Positions 40,921-49,754 of a stretch of 64,000 bases of DNA are shown here, piece after piece. Positions within the stretch are counted from its first letter, which is position 1, and every line of letters begins with the position of its first letter. The stretch spans positions 62,001-126,000 of the forward strand of contig JBDQQY010000019.1 of assembly GCA_039889035.1 (NCBI GenBank), read 5' to 3'. The notes under the pieces were generated by a model. That model was not told the origin of the DNA. It was given only the letters and a program-made list of their open reading frames with translations, and did not search any database. This stretch comes from Plantactinospora sp039889035. Its GTDB lineage: Bacteria > Actinomycetota > Actinomycetes > Mycobacteriales > Micromonosporaceae. The position numbers were made by a program, and so were the translations under genes.

Positions 40921-43900
40921 GTGGTCGATGGCCCCACCATCGGCGTACTCACCATGTCTGTCGGTTGCGACTATTTCGGCAGCATTCTCGGCGGAATAGC
41001 GCGAACGACCGCAGCCGCCGGCGGCCGGATGATCGCCATTCAGACGCTCGGCGCCGGCACATTCGACTTCGACCCGCCCGAACCTCCGGACTTTCCGCAC
41101 CTGGTGGCCTGGGACCACGTCTCCGCGTTCGTGGTCATCCTGAACTCGGCGTCGCCGGGATACCTGAACTCGATCCAGCGCGCCGGCAAACCGGTGATCA
41201 TGATCAGCCACGAGATGCCCGGCGTCTCCTGCCCGGTCGTGCTCCCGGACAACCGCGGCGGAGTACGCGAGGCGGTACTGCACCTGGTCGAACACGGCCA
41301 TCGGGAGATCGCCTTCGCCGGATACCTGGAACTACGGGATCTGCGCGAGCGTTACGAGGCCTATCGGGACGCCCTGCTGGAGTGCGGGATAACACCGCGT
41401 ACCGATCTGCATTTCGACACCGGCGACAACCGGGAGAGCGGCGGCGAACGCGCGGGCCGGGCGATGCTGGCCGCCGGGCTCCCGTCGACGGCGGTGGTGG
41501 CCGGAAACGACCTCAACGCGATCGGACTGCTCCGCACCTTCCTGGCCGCCGGCGTGCAGGTGCCGGATGAGCAGGCGGTGGTCGGCTTCGACGACATGGA
41601 AGGGGTGGTCTACTTCACCCCGAGCCTCTCCACCGTCCGGCAGAGCTTCGAGGACCTGGGCCGGATCGCCGCGGAGCTCGCGCTGCGCGCCGCGCGCGGG
41701 GAGGAGGTCGAGGCCCGCACCTTCTCCGTGCCCACGTCGTTCCAGGCGCGCGAGTCGTGCGGCTGCCCCGACCCGCTGGCCCCGGAGGCGCTGGCGGCGG
41801 AGCCGGACGCCGACCTGTCGACCGCCGACCACCTGGTCGCCCGACTCGTCGCGGCACTGCCGGCCCCGGTCGATCCGCCCCGCCGGGCCACCATCGCCCG
41901 GGCCGGCGCCCTGGTCGCCGACACCCTCGCCGCGGCCGGCGACGGCACCGCGGGTCCGGACCTGCTCGACCTCCGCCAGGCCCTGATCGGTTTGCAGACG
42001 CTGAGCCAGCGGCATCCGGAGGGCGTGGTCCAGATGATGGACTGGGTGCGGCGGTACGGGCTGGGTCTGGCCCGGCGTGTCGGACGGCACGACCAGGCCG
42101 GCGCCGAACGGGTCCGAGCCGGCACCGAGGAGATCGTGGTCGCGCTGGCGCAGAGCCGGTCCCGGGCCCACAAGATCGAGGAGAACGAGTTCCAGACCAC
42201 CCTCAAGACGCTCTACACGGTCAGCAAGAACCTGCTGCGCAGCCACGAGAAGGACCCCCGGGCACTGGCCTGGATCCAGGACACCAACGCCCGCGGCGGA
42301 TGCCTCGGCCTCTGGTCCGGAATCCCGGCCGGCGGCGACACCGCCGAACCGGCGCTGGACCTGGTCACCATGTTCGAACGGGACCGTGGGCCGGTGCCGA
42401 TGCCGGTCGAGCCGGTGCCGCCCCGGTCGTTCCCGCCGCCCGAACTGGTCGACCTCGCGGACCTGGACGCCGACCAGATGGTCTACGTGGCACCGTTGCG
42501 GATCGGCGCCAGCGACTGGGGGATGCTCGCCGTCGTCGGTCCGATCGAGGCCGAGGTGGCCAGTGGCCGGGAGATGATGAACCAGTGGGCGGCCCTGCTG
42601 ACCATCGCCCTCGACCACGACGCGGTGCTGAAGTCCCTGCGTGAGCAGGAGGACCTGCTGCGGCACGCCGCGCTCTACGATCCGCTGACCGGGCTGGCCA
42701 ACCGGACCCTGTTCCTGGACCGGCTGCAGGCGGCCGTCGCCGCCCAGACGCGCCACCCGGAGCGGCACTACTCGGTGCTGCTGCTCGACCTCGACGGCTT
42801 CAAACTGGTCAACGACAGCCTGGGACATCTGGCCGGTGACCGGCTGCTGGTCCAGGTCGCCGAGCGGATCCGGGCCAGCGCCCGGGAGGCCGACGTCGCG
42901 GCCCGGTTCGGCGGGGACGAGTTCGCCGTACTGCTGCGGCACCGGCCCGGCGGCGAGGACCCGGTCGCGGTGGCGGAACGGATCCGGGGCGCGCTGGACG
43001 TGCCGTTCCGGCTCGGCGAGGAGGAGTTCGTCGTCTCGGCCAGCATCGGCATCTCCCGCAGCAGCACCGGTTACCAGCACGCCGAGGACGTGATCCGGGA
43101 CGCCGACACCGCGATGTACTCGGCCAAGTGGCAGCGCAAGGGCTCGCACGCGGTGTTCGACGTCGCCATGCACGAGCGGGTCGTCGGGCGGCTGCGTACC
43201 GAGGCGGAGTTGCGCCGGGCGCTGGAGACCGGCGGCTTCGAACTGCGCTACCAGCCGATCGTACGGCTGAACGACGGGTGTACCCGCGCCTTCGAGGCCC
43301 TGGTGCGCTGGCGGCATCCCGTACGCGGGCTGGTACTGCCGGCCGAGTTCCTGCCGATCGCCGAGGAGAGCGGGCTGATGCCGTCGATCGGCCGCTGGGC
43401 GCTGACCGAGGCGTGCCGCCAGCTCGGCGCCTGGCGGGCGAGCGGCGCCGCCCCGGACGGGCTGCGGATGAGCGTCAACGTCTCCAACCGGCAGTTCTGG
43501 CACACCCGGCTGCTGGAGGACATCGAGGAGAGCCTGCGGGCGGCGGGGCTCGACGCGGCGGCGCTGATCATCGAGATCACCGAGGGCGTCATCGTGCACG
43601 ACGTCCCGGCGGCGCGGACGAAGCTGGCGGCCCTGCACGAGCTGGGCGTACAGCTACACATCGACGACTTCGGCACCGGCTACTCCTCGTTGCAGGCGCT
43701 GCACCACCTGACGATCGACGCGTTCAAGATCGATCGGTCCTTCGTGGCGCCGCTGGCGACCGACGGCAAGAGCCGCGAGCTGGTCCGGTCGATCGTGTCG
43801 ATGGGGCTCAACCTGGGACTGGAGCTGGTGGCGGAGGGAATCGAGACCGCCGCCCAGCGGGACCAGTTGCGTCGCTACGGCTGTCACCACGGCCAGGGCT

Positions 43901-44001
43901 ATCTCTTCGCCGGCCCGGTCACCGGTGCGGAGGCCGAGGCGATCCTCCGCGACGGTGCACTGGTCGGCCTCCCCCGGATGGCGGCCCGGGCCGTCCGCTG
44001 A
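40921..44001 (+). CDS. LacI-type sugar-binding sensor fused to GGDEF and EAL domains
   Basis: Cytoplasmic c-di-GMP enzyme of about 1026 residues. Residues 1-280: periplasmic-binding-like type 1 domain as in LacI regulators (TIGVLTMSVGCDYFGSILGGI, VVGFDDMEGVVYFTPSLSTVRQ) but with no HTH and no signal peptide, ending RESCGCPDP. Residues 280-560: helical and GAF-like linker. Residues 575-735: GGDEF with intact GGDEF near 664-668. Residues 750-1010: EAL with EALVRW (E792), NVSNRQFW, EITEGVIV, DDFGTGYSSL, KIDRSFV. Both catalytic motifs look intact. GTG 40921 is eight bases after AGGAGG; ATG 40915 is too close. Probably adjusts c-di-GMP to an intracellular sugar. Confidence 0.92.
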   Translation: MVDGPTIGVLTMSVGCDYFGSILGGIARTTAAAGGRMIAIQTLGAGTFDFDPPEPPDFPHLVAWDHVSAFVVILNSASPGYLNSIQRAGKPVIMISHEMPGVSCPVVLPDNRGGVREAVLHLVEHGHREIAFAGYLELRDLRERYEAYRDALLECGITPRTDLHFDTGDNRESGGERAGRAMLAAGLPSTAVVAGNDLNAIGLLRTFLAAGVQVPDEQAVVGFDDMEGVVYFTPSLSTVRQSFEDLGRIAAELALRAARGEEVEARTFSVPTSFQARESCGCPDPLAPEALAAEPDADLSTADHLVARLVAALPAPVDPPRRATIARAGALVADTLAAAGDGTAGPDLLDLRQALIGLQTLSQRHPEGVVQMMDWVRRYGLGLARRVGRHDQAGAERVRAGTEEIVVALAQSRSRAHKIEENEFQTTLKTLYTVSKNLLRSHEKDPRALAWIQDTNARGGCLGLWSGIPAGGDTAEPALDLVTMFERDRGPVPMPVEPVPPRSFPPPELVDLADLDADQMVYVAPLRIGASDWGMLAVVGPIEAEVASGREMMNQWAALLTIALDHDAVLKSLREQEDLLRHAALYDPLTGLANRTLFLDRLQAAVAAQTRHPERHYSVLLLDLDGFKLVNDSLGHLAGDRLLVQVAERIRASAREADVAARFGGDEFAVLLRHRPGGEDPVAVAERIRGALDVPFRLGEEEFVVSASIGISRSSTGYQHAEDVIRDADTAMYSAKWQRKGSHAVFDVAMHERVVGRLRTEAELRRALETGGFELRYQPIVRLNDGCTRAFEALVRWRHPVRGLVLPAEFLPIAEESGLMPSIGRWALTEACRQLGAWRASGAAPDGLRMSVNVSNRQFWHTRLLEDIEESLRAAGLDAAALIIEITEGVIVHDVPAARTKLAALHELGVQLHIDDFGTGYSSLQALHHLTIDAFKIDRSFVAPLATDGKSRELVRSIVSMGLNLGLELVAEGIETAAQRDQLRRYGCHHGQGYLFAGPVTGAEAEAILRDGALVGLPRMAARAVR

Positions 44002-44084
44002 CCCCGGCGCCGGAGACCGCGCCCGGCCCCGGTGGGCCGCGCGCGCCCGCAATCGCCACAGTGCCGCTAGACATCGACCATTGC

Positions 44085-44125
44085 CGTTGAATATATTTCG
44101 ATCGACACCGCGAAATGTTTCAACG
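44085..44125. promoter_or_regulatory. Inverted repeat upstream of the CE4 gene
   Basis: CGTTGAATATATTTCG (44085-44100) and CGAAATGTTTCAACG (44111-44125) are inverted with one gap in the middle of each arm. AT-rich island 45-85 bp before the start codon; likely operator/promoter region of the deacetylase. Confidence 0.5.
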
Positions 44126-44170
44126 CCCACCGTCGCCGGCAGGCCACCCTGCCCCCACCGAGGAGCCCCC

Positions 44171-45220
44171 ATGCCCCGTCCGCGTTCCCGGCTGAGCGGC
44201 CTGTACGCCGCGCTCGCCGCCACCGCCCTGGCCGTCACCGCCGGAGCCGTCGCCGTCACCGCCGCGGCCCCACCGGTCGCCGCCGCGGCCTGCAACGGTT
44301 ACGTGGCCCTGACCTACGACGACGGCCCCAACACCGGCACCACCAGCGCGCTGCTCAACGCGTTGCGGTCGGCCGGCGCCCGGGCCACCTTCTTCAACAT
44401 CGGCCAGCGGGCCCAGCAGAACCCGGCCCTGGTCCGCGCCCAGCAGCAGGCCGGGATGTGGATCGGCAACCACAGCTGGACGCACCCGCACATGACCCAG
44501 CTCAGCACCGCGCAGATGACCTCGGAGATCAGCCAGACCCAGCAGGCCATCCAGCAGGCCACCGGGACCGCGCCGAGGCTCTTCCGACCGCCGTACGGCG
44601 AGACCAATGCCACGCTGCGCTCGGTGCAGGCCCAGTTCGGCCTGACCGAGGTGCTCTGGAGCGTGGACTCCCAGGACTGGAACGGCGCCTCCACGGCCCA
44701 GATCGTCCAGGCCGCCAACAACCTCACCGACGGCGGCGTCATCCTGATGCACGACGGCTACCAGACCACCATCAACGCCGTACCACAGATCGTCGCCAAC
44801 CTGGCCAACCGCAACCTCTGCCCCGGGATGATCTCCCCGGCCACCGGCCGGGCCGTCGCGCCCGACGGCACCAACCCGCCGACCAACCCGCCCACGAACC
44901 CGCCGACCAACCCGCCGACGCAGGGACCGGGCGGCTGCACCGCCGCCGTGTCGCTGAACTCCTGGAACGGCGGCTTCGTGGCCACCGTACGGGTCACCGC
45001 CGGCTCGTCCGGCACCAACGGCTGGTCGGTACGGGTGACCCTGCCGTCCGGCGCCACGGTCACGAGCTCGTGGAACAGCCAGCGCAGCGGCAGCAGCGGG
45101 GCGGTCACGTTCACCAACGTGAGCTTCAACGGCCGGATCGCCCCCGGACAGTCGACCGAGTTCGGCTTCCAGGGCAGCGGCAGCGGGACCGGCATGTCAC
45201 CGACCTGCACCGCGAGCTGA
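44171..45220 (+). CDS. Secreted CE4 polysaccharide deacetylase with CBM2
   Basis: 349 residues, exported. Signal peptide residues 1-40 (ALAATALAVTAGAVAVTAAA...AAA). NodB domain with all five CE4 motifs: TYDDGPN (D50, D51), HSWTH (H101, H105), RPPYGETN, DSQDWN and ILMHDG (H194). A linker of four NPPT-type repeats (about residues 236-253) leads to a C-terminal family 2 carbohydrate-binding module (about 256-349; CTAAVSLNSWNGGFVATVRV, paired Cys). Removes acetyl groups from xylan or chitin oligomers; the CBM2 would target cellulose, xylan or chitin. GAGGAG seven bases upstream of ATG. Confidence 0.93.
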   Translation: MPRPRSRLSGLYAALAATALAVTAGAVAVTAAAPPVAAAACNGYVALTYDDGPNTGTTSALLNALRSAGARATFFNIGQRAQQNPALVRAQQQAGMWIGNHSWTHPHMTQLSTAQMTSEISQTQQAIQQATGTAPRLFRPPYGETNATLRSVQAQFGLTEVLWSVDSQDWNGASTAQIVQAANNLTDGGVILMHDGYQTTINAVPQIVANLANRNLCPGMISPATGRAVAPDGTNPPTNPPTNPPTNPPTQGPGGCTAAVSLNSWNGGFVATVRVTAGSSGTNGWSVRVTLPSGATVTSSWNSQRSGSSGAVTFTNVSFNGRIAPGQSTEFGFQGSGSGTGMSPTCTAS

Positions 45221-45234
45221 CTCCGCACCTTCGC

Positions 45235-45273
45235 CGTCCGGTGCGGAGGAGGAGGCGTCCTCCGCACCGGACG
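45235..45273 (+). terminator. Terminator hairpin of the CE4 gene
   Basis: A 16-bp perfect stem (45235-45250 with 45258-45273, core CCGGTGCGGAGGA) with a 7-nt loop GGAGGCG, 15 bp after the stop. Closely similar in stem and loop to the terminator at 59231-59269. Confidence 0.85.
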
Positions 45274-45625
45274 CCCGCCGCCGCCGGCGGGCTTGTCCGA
45301 TCTGGATCTGGCGTCGGGCGACCGGCGGAACCCCTGGCCCGGCCGGGCGCCCGACGCCGACCGTCGGGCTCACGGACCCGCCGCCCCCGGCGAGTGGTCC
45401 GCGGATGCCGTCAGTACGACGGGCTCCGGTCTCGCGACACGTTCCCGTCTCCCCCGTTGAACGACGGCACCTCCCCGTGCCCGCGCGTCCCGGCATAATG
45501 CCTCCGGTCATGCCTGCCCGCGCGTTCGCAGCGATGATACGCACACGGCAGGTGATCCCGTCAACATTTGTGGACAGAGCTGTGGCATGCTGTAAACCAC
45601 TGGAACCAGTCCCGGAGGAGGCCAG
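45274..45625 (+). promoter_or_regulatory. Gap between CE4 terminator and XRE gene; promoter at its end
   Basis: 352 bp with no convincing ORF. Near the end TTGTGG (45568-45573), 17-bp spacer, TGTAAA (45591-45596) forms a fair promoter 30 bp before the XRE start (ribosome site GGAGG at 45616-45620). The rest is featureless to my reading. Confidence 0.5.
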
Positions 45626-46075
45626 ATGGCTGAGGAAGCGGACGAGTTCCGCAGCTCGGGGACCCTGGCCGACCGGCTGGACCGGCTCTTCGACCGAATC
45701 CGCAAGCCCGACGGCAGCGCGTACAGCCTGCGCGAGGTGGCGGACGCGATCACCGCACAGGGCGAGTCGATCTCGCACACCTACATCGGGCAGCTACGCA
45801 CCGGCAAGAAGCGCGACCCGAACCTCAGTCACCTCCGGGCGCTGGCGAAGTTCTTCGGCGTACCGGTGGAGTACTTCACCAGCGACCGGCTGGCCGCCGA
45901 CGTCGACAAGGAACTCGACCTCGCCGCCGCGTTGCAGCAGGTACGCGCCCGCACCGTCGCGCTGCGCAACTCCGTCATCCCGGAGGCACAGTCCGCCATC
46001 GATGCCCTCACCGAGCTGCTCGGGGTGATCCGCGTCCTTGAACAGGGCAAGCCGGACGCGGATGATGGCGCGTGA
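45626..46075 (+). CDS. XRE-family regulator
   Basis: 149 residues. HTH about residues 28-80: SLREVADAITAQGESISHTYIGQLRTGKKRDPNLSHLRALAKFFGVPVEYF, the extended form seen in EspR/nucleoid-type and cassette-associated XRE proteins. C-terminal helix LDLAAALQQVRARTVALRNSV for dimerisation. First of a four-gene cluster; followed without gap by the peptidase gene. Confidence 0.9.
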   Translation: MAEEADEFRSSGTLADRLDRLFDRIRKPDGSAYSLREVADAITAQGESISHTYIGQLRTGKKRDPNLSHLRALAKFFGVPVEYFTSDRLAADVDKELDLAAALQQVRARTVALRNSVIPEAQSAIDALTELLGVIRVLEQGKPDADDGA

Positions 46076-46126
46076 ATGCGGATCGCGGTCTGGCGACAGC
46101 ACGCCGCACAGAGGAACGGTGGGCCC

Positions 46127-46630
46127 ATGACGCTACGGCAGGTACGCCGGCGCTGTGAGCGGATCGCACGCGGCATCCGGGTACCGGACCCGTTCGACCT
46201 CGACACGTTCATCAGCGGCTTCGGCGCCGACCGGGGACGTCCGGTCCACCTGATCGCGTTCGACCTGCCGCCCGGGGCGCCGTGCGGGCTCTGCGTCTCG
46301 ACCGACGCCGCCGACTACCTGGTGGTGACCTCCGCCGCGACCGGGGTGCAGCGGGTGCACATCGCCCTGCACGAGCTGGCACACCTGCTGCTGGAGCACC
46401 GGCTGCACCTGGTCGACGAGGTGCAGGGCAGCCGACAACTGTTCCGGCATCTCGACCCGGGGGTGGTGCGGGCGATGTTCGCCCGGACCAACTACAGCAG
46501 CCAGGAGGAGCAGGAGGCCGAGACCCTCGCCTCGCTGCTCGGGCAGCGCGCCGGACTGTGGCGCCCGCCGGCCCCGCGTACCCCGAGCGACCCGGTGGTC
46601 GAGCGGCTCGGCCAGTCGCTGGAGCACTAG
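46127..46630 (+). CDS. ImmA/IrrE-type HExxH peptidase-like protein
   Basis: 167 residues from ATG 46127; ATG 46076 directly after the XRE stop (TGAATG) would add 17. The zinc-protease motif HIALHELAHLLLEH is intact. Relatives cleave or bind XRE partners, and here the gene follows an XRE gene. The C-terminal about 60 residues are helical with SSQEEQEAETLASLLGQR, a glutamate-containing region that can supply a third zinc ligand. Likely controls the XRE protein. Confidence 0.8.
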   Translation: MTLRQVRRRCERIARGIRVPDPFDLDTFISGFGADRGRPVHLIAFDLPPGAPCGLCVSTDAADYLVVTSAATGVQRVHIALHELAHLLLEHRLHLVDEVQGSRQLFRHLDPGVVRAMFARTNYSSQEEQEAETLASLLGQRAGLWRPPAPRTPSDPVVERLGQSLEH

Positions 46631-46641
46631 GGTGTTGCCGG

Positions 46642-47904
46642 ATGGATGGTAAGAGCGGCATCTTCCTGTTCTGCGCGGCGGTCGCGTGGATCGCGGTCGG
46701 TTACAAGGTGGCGGCACTCGCCCGCAACTCCCGCAACCTGAACCTGTGGGTGCTGACCCTGTGCATCGCCCTGCCGGCGGCCGGGTTCACCATGGCCGTC
46801 CCGGCCGTCTACACGGCGGTGAACCGCTTCTTCGGGGTACCGAACCTCGCCTCGCTGCTGGTCTACGGCTGCATCGTCGGATACAGCATCACCGCGCTGG
46901 TCATGCTGATGCTCTGGCACATGCCCGCGGCCGAGGCGCTGCCCCGGGCCCGGGTGCTGGCGGTCTTCTACGGCCTGGTGCTGGTCGCCATGGCGGTGCT
47001 CTTCGCCAACAGCGGCGCCACCGTCGAGGCGCCGAGCGACTTCGACGACGTCTACGGACCCCGCCCGGTCGGCGGCACGTTCCTGCTGGTCTACGTCTCC
47101 GCGTTCGCCTTCGGGCTCGCCGTCGCCGCCTGGCGCAGCCTCCAGTTCGCCAGCCGGGTCGCCCGGAGCGACGGGCGCCCGTGGCTGCGCCGGGGCCTGC
47201 GACTGGTCGCGGCCGGCTCGATCGTCGCGCTCGGCTACTGCCTCGGCAAGGGCGGGTACGTCGTCGCCGCCTGGCTCGGCACGACGCTGCCGGCCCTGAG
47301 CGACGTCGGTACGCTCTGCGCCTGCGTCGGCGCACTCGTGATCACGATCGGCTTCACCATCCCGTCCTGGGGACCGAACCTCTCCGCCGCAACGGACCGG
47401 CTGGGACGGGCCCGCACCTACCTCCGGCTCTACCCGCTGTGGCACGCCATGTACCAGGTGATGCCGGAGATCGCCCTGGACCCGCCCGCGTCCCGCCGGG
47501 CCGACCTGCGGATGCTGCGCGACCTCGACTTCGCGCTCTACCGACGGGTCATCGAGATCCGCGACGGCCGGCTCGCGCTCGCGGCGTATCTGGCACCGCC
47601 GGACGGGACTCCTCCACCGGACGGTCGCGGCCCCGACGCTCCCGGCGGCAGGACGGCCGCCGCGACCCGGGAGGCGATCCGGATCCGGGACGCGCTCGCC
47701 CGGCTGCGGGCGGCGAGCCCGGAGAGGCAGGCGGCGGATCCGACCGCCCCGGCTGCCCGGGGAACCCGTGCCGCGCCGCCGGCACAGCCCGACGACGACG
47801 ACCTCGCCGCCGACCTGGAGTTCCTCGGCCAGGTCTCGTCGGCGCTGCGCCGGCTGCCGGCGACGACCGCAGCCAGCTCGCCCGGCGCGCCGGTGCGGAG
47901 CTGA
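46642..47904 (+). CDS. Multi-TM membrane protein (MAB_1171c-like)
   Basis: 420 residues. Seven to eight hydrophobic segments in the first about 250 residues (IFLFCAAVAWIAVGYKVAAL, LWVLTLCIALPAAGF, LVMLMLWHMP), then a cytoplasmic helical tail with an Arg-rich start (YPLWHAMYQVMPEIAL) and a disordered Ala/Pro-rich end. Resembles the MAB_1171c family of putative transporters that accompany XRE genes in actinomycetes, as recalled. Not a known transporter fold by eye. Confidence 0.7.
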   Translation: MDGKSGIFLFCAAVAWIAVGYKVAALARNSRNLNLWVLTLCIALPAAGFTMAVPAVYTAVNRFFGVPNLASLLVYGCIVGYSITALVMLMLWHMPAAEALPRARVLAVFYGLVLVAMAVLFANSGATVEAPSDFDDVYGPRPVGGTFLLVYVSAFAFGLAVAAWRSLQFASRVARSDGRPWLRRGLRLVAAGSIVALGYCLGKGGYVVAAWLGTTLPALSDVGTLCACVGALVITIGFTIPSWGPNLSAATDRLGRARTYLRLYPLWHAMYQVMPEIALDPPASRRADLRMLRDLDFALYRRVIEIRDGRLALAAYLAPPDGTPPPDGRGPDAPGGRTAAATREAIRIRDALARLRAASPERQAADPTAPAARGTRAAPPAQPDDDDLAADLEFLGQVSSALRRLPATTAASSPGAPVRS

Positions 47905-47912
47905 CCGCACAG

Positions 47913-48773
47913 ATGCTGCACCGCCCCGGCCGTTTCGACCGGCTACGCCAGATCCGCGAACTCGACCCCGTGCGGGACTGCCACCGGATCTACCGGACCA
48001 CCGCGCTCTGGGAGTTCCCGTTCGACGTCCGGATGGGGCTGCTGCTGGCGTTCTGGCGCACCTTCGCCGTGCCGTCGATCGCCGAACTGCTGGCCGCGAC
48101 CGGCGAGACCACGTCCCGGACCGAGCGGCGCGCCGACGACACCGGCATCCTGATGTACACGCTGATCGAGCACGGCCTCGACCACCCGCTGGGCCGGGCC
48201 GCCACCCGGCGGCTCAACCAACTGCACCGCCGGTACGCCATCGACAACGACGACTACCTGTACGTGCTCGGCACCTTCGTCTTCGTCGGCTCCCGGTGGA
48301 TCGACCGGTACGGCTGGCGCCCGCTGTGCTGCCACGAGCGCACCGCGATCTACCACTTCTACGCCGAACTCGGCCGGCGGCTGCGCATCACCGGCATCCC
48401 GCCGGACCTGGACAGCTACGCCGACTGGTACGACACCTTCGAGGCGGAACGGTTCGCCGCCACCCCGGCCGCCCGGCAGCTCATCACCGCGACCAAGGGA
48501 CTGCTCGCCGACCTGCCGAGGCCACTGGTACCGGTCGGCGAACGGGTCGCCGACGCGCTGCTCGACCCGCCGCTGCGGGCGGCGGTCTCGGTCGCACCGC
48601 CGCCGTGGTGGGCCCGGGCCCTGCTGGCCGGCGGGCTGGCCGGTCGGGCCGCGTACCTGCGGCACGGGGCGGCACCGCGCCGCCGGCAGTATCTCGACGG
48701 CGGGCTGCGGGCGAAGACCTACCCCGACGGGTACGACATCGCCACGGTCGGCCCGGCGGGAACAAGCAGGTGA
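47913..48773 (+). CDS. MpaB/DUF2236-like oxygenase
   Basis: 286 residues. Hallmarks of the oxygenase MpaB (latex-clearing-protein-like) family: helix-rich, ELDPVRDCHRIYRTTALWEFPFDV, HRRYAIDNDDYLYVLGTFVFVGSRWIDRYGWRPLCCHERTAIYHFYAELGRRL with multiple His and Arg for haem or metal, then DLDSYADWYDTFEAERF. Last of the XRE cassette; nearly overlaps the upstream gene. Reaction unknown; members oxidise polyene or isoprenoid-like substrates. Confidence 0.78.
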   Translation: MLHRPGRFDRLRQIRELDPVRDCHRIYRTTALWEFPFDVRMGLLLAFWRTFAVPSIAELLAATGETTSRTERRADDTGILMYTLIEHGLDHPLGRAATRRLNQLHRRYAIDNDDYLYVLGTFVFVGSRWIDRYGWRPLCCHERTAIYHFYAELGRRLRITGIPPDLDSYADWYDTFEAERFAATPAARQLITATKGLLADLPRPLVPVGERVADALLDPPLRAAVSVAPPPWWARALLAGGLAGRAAYLRHGAAPRRRQYLDGGLRAKTYPDGYDIATVGPAGTSR

Positions 48774-48942
48774 ACGGAGCGGGCGCTCGGAGCTGCGGGC
48801 GAAGTCGGTGCACCGGCTCGTCAGCCGGAACCTGCTGATGCTCTCCGGAGGGCAGTGTTCATCCTCTCCTCGGCCATAGGCGGACGGGGTGGGCCCGCTG
48901 GCACAATGGCCCGACCTACGGCCGGGACGGGGCGAGAGATCG

Positions 48943-49722
48943 ATGATGACTGGCGACGAACGGATAGTGCCGGACGAGAGGACCGTACCGCTGCTGAACT
49001 GCGTGTCCGCGGACGAGACGCTCGCGTTCTGGCGGGCGCTGGGCTTCGAGGTGACCTGGGAACAGCGGAAGCCGTACCTCTATCTGGCGTTGCGGTGGAG
49101 CGGGTTCGAGCTGCACTACGGCGCCGCACCGGCCGGGCTCGACCCGGCGCTGGAGAACACCGGCGGCTGCCTGGTGATGGTCGGTGCGGTCGCGCCGTAC
49201 CACGCGGCCTTCGTGGCGGCGATGCGGAAGACGTACGGGAAGGTGCTCGGCAAGGGGCTGCCGCGGATCACCCGCTACCGGCCCGGCGCCTCCCGGTTCA
49301 GCATCGTCGACCCGTCCGGCAACTCGATCATCTTCATCCGCCGCGACGAGCCGCAGGAGCTGGAGTACGGCGGCTCGAAGCGGCTGACCGGACTGGCCAA
49401 GGTACTGGACAACGCGCGGATCCTGCGTGAGTTCAAGACCGACGACCTGGCCGCGTTCCGGGCGCTCAACTCCGGGCTGCGCCGGCACGGCGAGACGGCG
49501 TCCGGTCTCGACCGGGCCCTGGCGCTCGCCGCGCTGATCGAACTGTCGATCGCGCTGGACGAGCCCGACCGGGTGCCCGAGTGGGGTTCCCGGCTGCGGG
49601 AGATCTCGCTGACCGGGCCCGAACGGGAGCAGGTGGAACGCGCCGTCGCCGACCCGGCGGTGCTCACCGGATGGCTGCCGGAGGCCGGCATGCCCGACAG
49701 GGACGGCGCCGACGAGGGATAA
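48943..49722 (+). CDS. VOC-fold protein (glyoxalase/bleomycin-resistance-like) with helical tail
   Basis: 259 residues. Residues about 10-135 are a VOC module (TVPLLNCVSADETLAFWRALGFEVTW, FSIVDPSGNSIIFIRRDEPQ). The C-terminal about 120 residues are helical and Ala/Arg-rich and are not part of a usual VOC protein. ATG 48943 or 48946. Could be a binding protein or a dioxygenase-like enzyme. Independent of neighbours. Confidence 0.8.
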   Translation: MMTGDERIVPDERTVPLLNCVSADETLAFWRALGFEVTWEQRKPYLYLALRWSGFELHYGAAPAGLDPALENTGGCLVMVGAVAPYHAAFVAAMRKTYGKVLGKGLPRITRYRPGASRFSIVDPSGNSIIFIRRDEPQELEYGGSKRLTGLAKVLDNARILREFKTDDLAAFRALNSGLRRHGETASGLDRALALAALIELSIALDEPDRVPEWGSRLREISLTGPEREQVERAVADPAVLTGWLPEAGMPDRDGADEG

Positions 49723-49754
49723 CCGGTCGCCGGGCCGCTCCCACAGGTCGGGTG

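Noticed and set aside
44870..44925. NPPT repeats as a CRISPR-like or mobile repeat
   Set aside because: They are an in-frame Pro/Thr linker between the CE4 and CBM2 domains, common in secreted actinomycete enzymes.
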